From contig NZ_LXFF01000030.1 in assembly GCF_001655775.1 (NCBI RefSeq), forward strand, positions 3,130-67,129: a stretch of 64,000 bases of DNA, read 5' to 3'. A program made the position numbers and the translations under genes. The notes beneath the pieces were generated by a model. It saw nothing but the letters and a program-made list of their open reading frames with translations, was not told the origin of the DNA and did no database searches. Below, one piece after another: positions 1 to 6,938 of this stretch (position 1 is its first letter; each line of letters begins with the position of its first letter). The stretch is from Candidatus Arthromitus sp. SFB-turkey (GTDB taxonomy: Bacteria > Bacillota > Clostridia > Clostridiales > Clostridiaceae).

Positions 1-201
1 GATAAAGAAAAATTAAAAATAAAAAGTCGAAGTGACTTTGATATGTTTATCAGAATTTTAATTACCCCATTTATCATAGTAATAACCGATACATTCTTGC
101 AAATGAAGCATGAATCAGACATTCCTAAAATAGATATTGAAGAAAAAAAGCAAGAATATTTACACAAATTAGAGTTTATTGAGTATGGTTTTTCTAAATA
201 A
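1..201 (+). CDS. C-terminal fragment of unidentified protein (5' end outside window)
   Basis: An open frame runs from the first base to a TAA at 199-201 and encodes 66 residues. It contains a hydrophobic stretch (ILITPFIIVITD) followed by a charged tail ending in EYGFSK. Its stop lies 21 bases before the ATG of an ABC-exporter fragment, so the two were probably co-transcribed. A regulator or accessory gene upstream of a multidrug ABC exporter would fit, but I do not recognise the family from this fragment. It lies on the same side of the junction near base 515 as the ABC fragment and may share its foreign origin. Confidence 0.6.
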   Translation, partial: DKEKLKIKSRSDFDMFIRILITPFIIVITDTFLQMKHESDIPKIDIEEKKQEYLHKLEFIEYGFSK

Positions 202-222
202 TAAATAGAAAAGAGGAACAAA

Positions 223-520
223 ATGGTAAAGTTGATGCGACGAAATTTAGATTGGTGGGCAATTATTACTGCTACTATCTTTTTAGGATTTCAAGTGGTT
301 TGTGATTTAAGCTTACCTAATTTGACATCTAACTTAATAAATAACGGAGTAGCTAAAGGAAATGTAGGATATATTTGGCAAATAGGTCTTCAAATGCTGG
401 GCCTGACTTTAGTCGGCATTTTTGCAGCAGCAGGAAATGTATATTTTGCTTCTACTCAAGCACAAAAAATGGGTGCCAGATTAAGAGGAAAGATATTTAA
501 AAAAGTTTTATCCTTTTCGT
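223..520 (+). pseudogene. 5' fragment of ABC exporter (membrane domain), truncated
   Basis: The ATG at 223 follows an AGAGGA ribosome binding site. About 99 residues match the start of a type-I ABC exporter subunit: an N-terminal cytosolic segment with DWW, a first membrane helix, the motif LPNLTSNLINNGVAKGN, a second helix and LRGKIFKKVLSFS, which normally enters the first cytoplasmic loop. The frame then runs into DNA that reads as a different gene on the opposite strand and stops at 561, so about 470 residues, including all of the ATPase domain, are missing. The last 13 or so codons are junction-derived. The DNA is visibly richer in G and C than the rest of the window. It is either a real rearrangement remnant or a contig join between unrelated DNA. 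Confidence 0.75.
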
Positions 521-803
521 TTTTAATTCCACTTATAAAAAGTTTATCTCCACATAAATAAATATTGCCATTACAAATGTCTTCTTCAACTATGGTACTT
601 TTAATTTCCATATCATTATAATTATTAATTTTTATAATTTGAATCCCTGAATCACTCAATCTATATATATAGTCATCATCCATATCATAAAAATTATTTT
701 GTTTATTAACTTTTTGAGCATGAGAATAAACATTATGAGAACAAACTTTAAATGTTATTAAACAACATATAAATAAACATAAAATCCCCTTATAAATATT
801 CAT
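515..803 (-). pseudogene. 5' fragment of secreted beta-propeller protein, truncated
   Basis: The ATG at 803 has an AGGGGAAG ribosome binding site. The product begins with a signal-peptide-like segment (about residues 1-28). It continues with DDDYIYRLSDSGIQIIKI and IYLCGDKLFISG, which resembles the opening strands of the secreted C-terminal beta-propeller family (PF09826-type). Only about 96 genuine residues remain of a family whose members usually have several hundred. From about base 515 down to 456 the frame is merely the antisense of the ABC fragment. The gene therefore lost its 3' part at the same point where the ABC gene lost its own. The family call rests on a short stretch and is moderately sure; the truncation is clear. 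Confidence 0.6.
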
Positions 804-824
804 TTAATCACTTCCCCTAATATT

Positions 825-852
825 AAAACTGCCTATAAATATAGGCAGTTTT
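825..852 (-). terminator. Rho-independent terminator after the Ig-like gene
   Basis: A perfect 12-bp inverted repeat (825-836 with 841-852, stem AAAACTGCCTAT) lies 19 bases past the stop of the 871-2064 gene, with a T-rich tail on the minus strand. Confidence 0.8.
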
Positions 853-870
853 ACTTTACAAAAATAAAAA

Positions 871-2064
871 TTAATCAATTAAAACTTCAACTTCTGAATT
901 TCTTTCATCAAGACTAATACTCAAAACATTTTCTTCTAATTTGTGATCACTAGTTCTATATCTTATAACTAATTCATAATTTCCAAATGGTAAATCTTCT
1001 AAAAATAAATTTCCATCACTATTTAAATTAAAAATCTTATCTTCATTTAATAAACAATCATCCATACCATTAACTTTAATCATTGCATCTTTTATTATTT
1101 TATTATTTACATCTAAACTCTTTAAAACAACTCTACCAACATTTTTCTTCTCAACCTTAAATAAAACTTCTTCCGAACTATTTCCACTTAAATCAACCAC
1201 TTTTACCTTTATAAGGTCAGTATTTTCTATAGAACCTTCATCATCATAAACATAAAAATTTCCATTCTCATCTATGTACGATTTATATTTCTTATCATCA
1301 AAACTCACAACAACCTCACAATTAGCTTCACCACTTCCATGTACAAAATTATTATCACAGTCAACAACATTTATACTTGGTTTATACGGTGCAATCACAT
1401 CGTTTACTTGTTTTTCAACAAGATTTGAATAATTATTAAAACAATCATAAGAAATTATTTTAAAGCTCTCAGCATCTCTTAAAGAATCTCCAACTTGTAT
1501 CTCAAAACTACCATTTGTAAGAGTATATCCCGTAAATTCCTTATCTCCTATAAGTACTCTTATAGAAGAATTAGGTTCTCCATATCCTCTTATAACATTA
1601 TCTGAATTATTAACCACATCTTCAATTTTAGGATCAATAGGTGGCAAAATATCATGTACAACAAAAGATACATTTGATAATTCATTACCTAAATAATCAC
1701 ACACTCGAACGTTTACTTGATCAACATCAACAAGTAAACCTTCTTCAAGTAATAAAATAAAATTACCCTCATCGTCTGTACTTGAAATATATTCAATATC
1801 ATTAATTAAAAATTTAACCAAAGAATTTTTAAAACTTTTTCCCTTAATCATATTTTTATCATTGGTAATCTTATCTATCAAAATACTTCCATATAATTCG
1901 TTGCTATTGTCTTTAAATTCATCAATCTCTTTAAATACAAATTTATCCATATTATTTGTATGCTTTACATCATTGAACACTTCTATAGCTTGAGCTTTAA
2001 AACTAACTAAACTAAATAAAACAAATAAACTAAATTTAAGTTTGCATATTCTAAAAATACCCAT
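871..2064 (-). CDS. Secreted protein with Ig-like (Big_6-type) repeats and a prealbumin-like C-terminus
   Basis: The ATG at 2064 is chosen over an upstream in-frame start at 2109 because a GGAGGT box lies at 2071-2076 and translation from 2064 begins directly with a signal peptide (MGIFRICKLKFSLFVLFS, ending near AQA). The 397-residue product has about three tandem beta-sandwich repeats of bacterial Ig (Big_6-like) type, each with a GxGEPN or GSGEAN turn, a DENGNF or TNGSF hairpin and a D-x-x-GN-S end. The last 80 residues (VVLKSLDVNNK to SLDERN) resemble a Cna-B or carboxypeptidase-regulatory fold. There is no LPXTG or membrane anchor, so it is probably released or held non-covalently. Its role as adhesin or matrix protein is inference. 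Confidence 0.75.
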   Translation of the reverse strand: MGIFRICKLKFSLFVLFSLVSFKAQAIEVFNDVKHTNNMDKFVFKEIDEFKDNSNELYGSILIDKITNDKNMIKGKSFKNSLVKFLINDIEYISSTDDEGNFILLLEEGLLVDVDQVNVRVCDYLGNELSNVSFVVHDILPPIDPKIEDVVNNSDNVIRGYGEPNSSIRVLIGDKEFTGYTLTNGSFEIQVGDSLRDAESFKIISYDCFNNYSNLVEKQVNDVIAPYKPSINVVDCDNNFVHGSGEANCEVVVSFDDKKYKSYIDENGNFYVYDDEGSIENTDLIKVKVVDLSGNSSEEVLFKVEKKNVGRVVLKSLDVNNKIIKDAMIKVNGMDDCLLNEDKIFNLNSDGNLFLEDLPFGNYELVIRYRTSDHKLEENVLSISLDERNSEVEVLID

Positions 2065-2200
2065 AAGCTTACCTCCAAATTGTGAAATATTTAGAAAATC
2101 TTTACTCATTCATTTCATGTTAATTCTATTTTGCTCAAATTTTAGTAATTTATGAGTAATTACAATAAAATTCACAAAAATAATTTTAAAAAACAAAAAA

Positions 2201-2219
2201 AGGTAGCAAATAGCCACCT
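2201..2219 (-). terminator. Terminator of the TerB-like gene
   Basis: A hairpin (AGGTAGC with GCCACCT, one G-U pair) is followed on the minus strand by a long T run. It abuts the TAG stop at 2220-2222. Confidence 0.75.
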
Positions 2220-2618
2220 CTATATTTCAACTAACTCAACAATCTTAGAATACATTTCTTTAAGATTAACTACCCAATCGAAAATTTCTTGAAATTTTTG
2301 ATTAGATATATTAAATTCCTCAACAACTTTAGAAATTATAGATTTTTCATTTTCTGTATAATGATTATCAACAAGTGCAACAGATATAAGTTCTAATAAA
2401 ATACAATTTTTAATTTTATCATCACTTAAACTAAGCTCATTTATAATTTCATTAGGAGTCTCATCTATTTTTTCTAAAACCTGACCACCGCTTTCAAGTT
2501 TAAAACTTTCAAGAAGAGTTTTCTCCTCACCTGTTATAACACCATCGCTTTCAACTAAATGAAAAGATAATGTATAAAACAACTCCCTCTCCCTATCTGT
2601 AAATAATGATAAAAACAT
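2220..2618 (-). CDS. TerB-like helical protein
   Basis: This is a 132-residue soluble, all-helical protein. The pattern FYTLSFHLVESDGVITGEEK and later VALVDNHYTENEKSII matches the two acidic helix-turn elements of the TerB/TerB-like (tellurite resistance, DUF533-like) fold, in which conserved Asp/Glu residues bind metal. No ter operon partners (TerC, TerD) are nearby, so a tellurite role should not be assumed. It is probably monocistronic, with its own terminator immediately after the stop. Family assignment is moderately sure and cellular function is unknown. Confidence 0.65.
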   Translation of the reverse strand: MFLSLFTDRERELFYTLSFHLVESDGVITGEEKTLLESFKLESGGQVLEKIDETPNEIINELSLSDDKIKNCILLELISVALVDNHYTENEKSIISKVVEEFNISNQKFQEIFDWVVNLKEMYSKIVELVEI

Positions 2619-2710
2619 TTAAATTTAACCCCCAATAAATATTGTATATGTTAATTATTTACATTTTCAAAAAGTTTAAACCAAATTTTTTAAAATAATC
2701 CCACAAAAAA

Positions 2711-2732
2711 AACTTAGAAATAATATCTAAGT
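2711..2732 (-). terminator. Terminator of nagB
   Basis: The stem AACTTAGA (2711-2718) with TCTAAGTT (2725-2732) is followed on the minus strand by T9, 26 bases past the nagB stop. Confidence 0.8.
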
Positions 2733-2757
2733 TCTTTTTAAAAATATTTAAATAATA

Positions 2758-3489
2758 TTATAATCCTATTTCTTGACTTAAACTCTCATCTATAATAACG
2801 GTTACATCTCTATGAGCTTTTAGTAGAGTACATGGAACTTTTGTAGTTATATAATCATTTGTCAAAAGTTCCTCTATTGCATATTTTTTATCTTTACCAA
2901 AAGCAATTAAAACAATTTTTTTAGATTTTAAAATATCTCCTATTCCCAAACTTACAGCTTGTTTTGGAACATCATCTATACTTTCAAAAAATCTAGAATT
3001 TGCCTTTATAGTTTCCTCATTAAGATCAACAACATTAGCACTAGCATTTAAGTACTCATTAGGTTCATTAAAAGCAATATGTCCATTACTTCCAACCCCA
3101 AGTAATTGTACGTCTATACCACCTTTTTCTTCAATTAACTTTCTAATTTTTAAAAGTTCACTATCTATATCACCTATAGTTATAGGGACATATGTATTTT
3201 CCTTATTTATATTAACTTTATTAAAAAATCTATCATCCATATATCTTCTATAACTTTGTACATGATCTGGAGAAAGACCAACATACTCATCTAAATTAAT
3301 ACTACTACATCCCGAAAAATCTAAAATTCCTTTATTATAATCTTCAACTAAATAATTATAAACTTTTTCAGCACTTCCTCCTGTAGCTAATCCTAAAAAT
3401 GCATTTTTATTTTTTTTAACAACATCTCCTATTATATCACTTGCTTTCTTACATACTTCATCAGAATTTTTTAAAACTATAACTTCCAT
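2758..3489 (-). CDS. nagB: Glucosamine-6-phosphate deaminase
   Basis: NagB converts glucosamine-6-phosphate to fructose-6-phosphate and ammonia, sending amino sugars into glycolysis in the cytoplasm. The 243-residue length is normal for the family. Visible signatures are the phosphate-binding LATGGSAEKVY near residue 36, the active-site NLDEYVGL near 75, and LGVGSNGHIAFNEP near 130 with its catalytic Asp/His environment. A GGAGG box precedes the ATG. It follows a secreted GHL10 glycosidase by 68 bases and may be co-transcribed with it, which would fit use of host or peptidoglycan amino sugars. nagA is not in the window. Confidence 0.96.
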   Translation of the reverse strand: MEVIVLKNSDEVCKKASDIIGDVVKKNKNAFLGLATGGSAEKVYNYLVEDYNKGILDFSGCSSINLDEYVGLSPDHVQSYRRYMDDRFFNKVNINKENTYVPITIGDIDSELLKIRKLIEEKGGIDVQLLGVGSNGHIAFNEPNEYLNASANVVDLNEETIKANSRFFESIDDVPKQAVSLGIGDILKSKKIVLIAFGKDKKYAIEELLTNDYITTKVPCTLLKAHRDVTVIIDESLSQEIGL

Positions 3490-3557
3490 AACTTTTCCTC
3501 CATATCTAAAAAAATTTTACTTCAAAATAAATTTTAGCATAAAATTATAAAAATACA

Positions 3558-5372
3558 TTAAATTTTAAAAACATGTTTAACTCCCTTAGTTTCTACTCCA
3601 GAAAAATCTTTAATAGTTATAACGAAACATTTTATATCATTTGGCAAATTATTTAAAACTATACTTTGAAATTCCTTACTATAATCCCTTCCATAAACTC
3701 CTAAAATATTTTTACTATCGTCATAATTAATATGATTTTCATCTTTAAACCCATATACTACATAAAATTTACTATCATTTCCTATTTTATCTTTAAAAAA
3801 TAAATAATACTTATCATCTCCATTTAAAATCCTTAAATCAAATATTTCAGATGTATTTTTAAAATCTAACCATGGTTTTGAAGGAATAAGAGATTTACAA
3901 TTTAAAATATCATTTTCTAAAGATTTTATATATTTTTCATAAACACTACTTCTACTATTTCCTTCTTCTAAAGATTCATATAAGTCTTCAACGCTAAAAA
4001 ATACACTTCCAAATACATTATCATAATTAGAATTAAATTTAATTTGATTTGTAATTTCATAAGGATTATTCCAACTACTATCTCCTCTTACTTCTCTAAT
4101 ACTATAATTTCCATGACCTATGTACAATTGACATCTTTTATCTCTAACAGCTCCACTCCAAAAATTTACAAGTTCCTCATAAGGAGCTTCCTTCTTACCA
4201 AAAGTCCAATATATTTGAGGAATTACATAATCAATTAATTCATTATCAATCCAATATAAAGTATCTGCATAAATATCCCTATAACTTGAAAGAGAACCAT
4301 AAGGAGTATTTGAACCATTTAATAAATTTCCAGTTTTTGAACCATTTTTAATCTCTTCCCCTTTATGAGCATAAATTCCAAAAGGTGAAACTCCCCACTG
4401 TATACTTTTTTCATTCATATAATTGTAATGAGATATTATAGATTTTACTTCCTTTATTAAAATATTTACATTATCTCTTCTCCAATCATTTATATCACTT
4501 ATTCCTCTTGAATTTATTTGAAAAGATTCAAAATCCTCTTTCATATCTCCAAATTTATAATTAGTACCTTTTATGTTTTGAGATCCATACGGATAAAAAT
4601 AATCATCAAAATGTATTCCATCAACATCATATTTACTTATAAATTCATGTACTGTATTTTTAATAAAATCTACTACCTCTTGACGTCCTGGATCTAAAAA
4701 TAATTTTCCTGAAAATAAATAAACTAAATTACTATTTTGACGTGCAAAATTATTTTCAGAAAGCATACCTATTATTTGATCTTTTGTTTTATTTAAATAA
4801 GGATCTTTCGTAACTCTATAAGGATTAAACCAAGCATGAAATTCAATTCCACGTCTTCTTGTTTCATTTATTGCATATTTTAAAAAATCTTTACCTTCTT
4901 TATAGTATAAAGGTTCTACTCCCTGATCTCCAGTTAAATATTTAGACCAAGGTCTAAATTTTGATTCATAAAAAGCATCAAGCTCTGGACTAACTTGAAA
5001 AAATATTGCATTTAAATTAAGTTTCTCAACTCTATCTAAAATAACATTAAATTCTTTCACAAGCTCATCAAAAGAACACCCTTTTTCTTTGGGAAAATTT
5101 ATATTTGAAATAGTTGCAATCCAAGTTCCTCTAAACATTTCCTTATTTGAATCATATATTTTTTTTACTCTTATCTTTTTCCCATCAACTATAATAGGAG
5201 ATTTTTTATCATATAAAACATCTCCATTTTCATTCAATTTATCAAACTTATATAAAAAATCATCGTATAAACTATTTATTTCATCTAAATTTTCAAAAGC
5301 ATAACCATAATTAGAAATAACTATAAAAAAAGATAAACACAACATAAAAAAAATATTTATAAATTTATCCAT
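3558..5372 (-). CDS. Secreted GHL10-family (DUF187) glycoside hydrolase
   Basis: The ATG at 5372 is preferred to the in-frame start at 5393 because GGGAG lies five bases upstream and a signal peptide (MDKFINIFFMLCLSFFIVIS) starts there. After it, FRGTWIATISNINFPKEKG near residue 75, FQVSPELDAFY, FHAWFNPYRV, DVDGIHFDDYFYP and WGVSPFGIYAH follow the order of the glycosyl-hydrolase-like 10 TIM barrel (PF02638). The final 90 or so residues look like a beta-sandwich domain. The protein has 604 residues and no wall anchor. It probably acts outside the cell on a glycan. Family members are annotated as peptidoglycan- or polysaccharide-directed, but the substrate here is unknown. Confidence 0.88.
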   Translation of the reverse strand: MDKFINIFFMLCLSFFIVISNYGYAFENLDEINSLYDDFLYKFDKLNENGDVLYDKKSPIIVDGKKIRVKKIYDSNKEMFRGTWIATISNINFPKEKGCSFDELVKEFNVILDRVEKLNLNAIFFQVSPELDAFYESKFRPWSKYLTGDQGVEPLYYKEGKDFLKYAINETRRRGIEFHAWFNPYRVTKDPYLNKTKDQIIGMLSENNFARQNSNLVYLFSGKLFLDPGRQEVVDFIKNTVHEFISKYDVDGIHFDDYFYPYGSQNIKGTNYKFGDMKEDFESFQINSRGISDINDWRRDNVNILIKEVKSIISHYNYMNEKSIQWGVSPFGIYAHKGEEIKNGSKTGNLLNGSNTPYGSLSSYRDIYADTLYWIDNELIDYVIPQIYWTFGKKEAPYEELVNFWSGAVRDKRCQLYIGHGNYSIREVRGDSSWNNPYEITNQIKFNSNYDNVFGSVFFSVEDLYESLEEGNSRSSVYEKYIKSLENDILNCKSLIPSKPWLDFKNTSEIFDLRILNGDDKYYLFFKDKIGNDSKFYVVYGFKDENHINYDDSKNILGVYGRDYSKEFQSIVLNNLPNDIKCFVITIKDFSGVETKGVKHVFKI

Positions 5373-5513
5373 ATTATCTCCCATCAATAACAAAATTTGT
5401 AACCATAGTTTTTTCTAAATTGGAAATAATTATTCTATAATATAACTATCTTTTAATTATTTTTTATATAAAGTAAAATTGAATTATATTTATAAAAATG
5501 CGAGGTGTATAAT

Positions 5514-6899
5514 ATGAATCTAAAAAATATATTTAAATCTCAAAAAGATTTTTTTTACGCAGATACAACAATTCCAATAAATTTTAGACTAATTCATTTA
5601 TCAAAATTTAAAAAAGCTTTACTAGAAAATGAAAATGAAATATATAAAGCCATGTATAAAGATTTAGGAAAATCAAAAGAAGATGCTTTCGTGTCAGAAT
5701 TTGCTCCTTGCATAAAAGAAATTGATTTTTTCCTTAAAAATTTAAACTTATTATCAAAACCTGAAAAAATTAAAACATCTCTATCAAATTTCAAAAGCAA
5801 AGGATACATTTATAAAAAACCTTTTGGAGTGTGTTTAATAGTATCCACTTGGAATTATCCATTACTTTTATCTTTAGTGCCTATGATAGGTGCATTAGCT
5901 GCTGGAAACACTTGTATATTAAAACTTCACCCTTTTTCAAAACACACAAATGAAATAATAAACAAAATATTATCAAGCACATTTGAACAATGCTATGTAA
6001 AATCCATAGATGGAGATAAAGAAGTACTGGATTCTTTACTTGAATTTAATTTTGATTATATGTTTGCAACAGGAAGTCCAAATATTGGAAAATATGTATA
6101 CTCAAAAGCTGCTGAAAAACTAATACCTGTAACTTTAGAACTTGGAGGAAAAAATCCTTGCATAGTTCACAATGATGCAAATATAAAATTAGCCTGCAAA
6201 CGAATTGTACATGGAAAATTTTTAAATGTAGGTCAAACTTGTTTAGCCACAGATTATATTTGGGTTCATCATAATATAAAAGATGAATTTATAAAAACTT
6301 TAATTGAAACAATAGAAGAAATGTACACTAAAGATCCACTAAACTGCAAATATTATTCTAAAATAATAAACGAACTAAACTTTAATAGATTAACAAATAT
6401 TATAGATTCACTAAAAGATAAAATTATTTTTGGAGGAAAGTATAACAAAGATTCTTTAAAAATTTCTCCAACAATAATCGATATAGATGATTTAAATTCT
6501 GAATTATTAGAAGGGGAAATATTTGGCCCAATACTTCAAATAAAATCTTATGAAATGGTAGATGATGTTATTTATTCTCTAAAACATACAGAGCCTTCTC
6601 TTGCTTTATATTTATTTTCAGAAAATAAAGCATTAATCAATAAATGTCTTGAAATACCTTTTGGAGGGGGATGTGTAAACGACACTCTTCTTCACGTATC
6701 GGAACAAGGTCTTCCTTTTGGAGGTTTTAAAAATAGTGGAATTGGAAATTATCACGGTAAACATTCCTTTGATACATTTACTCACAAAAAAAGCATCTTA
6801 ATGAAGTCAACTCAAATAGAAATTAATTCAAGATATCCAAACAATAAAAACTACACTCTTAAAAAATTAAAATCTATATTTAAAGTTAAAACCCAATAA
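5514..6899 (+). CDS. Aldehyde dehydrogenase (class-3-like)
   Basis: The NAD(P)-dependent aldehyde oxidation enzyme has 461 residues when started at the ATG at 5514, which has GAGGTG six bases upstream; that box itself overlaps an in-frame GTG at 5505, which is therefore unlikely to be the start. Catalytic Cys243 sits in VGQTCLA and the general-base Glu209 in TLELGGKNP. The Rossmann turn TGSPNIGKYV and the C-terminal GLPFGGFKNSGIGNYHGK are typical of the short, class-3-like ALDHs that act on medium- or long-chain and aromatic aldehydes. A hydrophobic membrane tail seen in some class-3 enzymes is absent. It is monocistronic, with a bidirectional terminator after it. Substrate is unknown. Confidence 0.93.
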   Translation: MNLKNIFKSQKDFFYADTTIPINFRLIHLSKFKKALLENENEIYKAMYKDLGKSKEDAFVSEFAPCIKEIDFFLKNLNLLSKPEKIKTSLSNFKSKGYIYKKPFGVCLIVSTWNYPLLLSLVPMIGALAAGNTCILKLHPFSKHTNEIINKILSSTFEQCYVKSIDGDKEVLDSLLEFNFDYMFATGSPNIGKYVYSKAAEKLIPVTLELGGKNPCIVHNDANIKLACKRIVHGKFLNVGQTCLATDYIWVHHNIKDEFIKTLIETIEEMYTKDPLNCKYYSKIINELNFNRLTNIIDSLKDKIIFGGKYNKDSLKISPTIIDIDDLNSELLEGEIFGPILQIKSYEMVDDVIYSLKHTEPSLALYLFSENKALINKCLEIPFGGGCVNDTLLHVSEQGLPFGGFKNSGIGNYHGKHSFDTFTHKKSILMKSTQIEINSRYPNNKNYTLKKLKSIFKVKTQ

Positions 6900-6901
6900 A
6901 A

Positions 6902-6932
6902 AAAGAACTACAATTTTAAATTGTAGTTCTTT
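6902..6932. terminator. Bidirectional terminator between convergent genes
   Basis: A near-perfect inverted repeat (about 6904-6915 with 6919-6930, stem AGAACTACAATT) is flanked by A- and T-runs and separates the ALDH gene (+) from the 908-aa gene (-), whose stop is at 6939. Confidence 0.85.
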
Positions 6933-6938
6933 AATTTT

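Noticed and set aside
456-520. C-terminal extension of the beta-propeller fragment and the tail of the ABC frame beyond base 520
   Set aside because: Each is only the antisense of the other gene and has no family resemblance; they are products of the junction.
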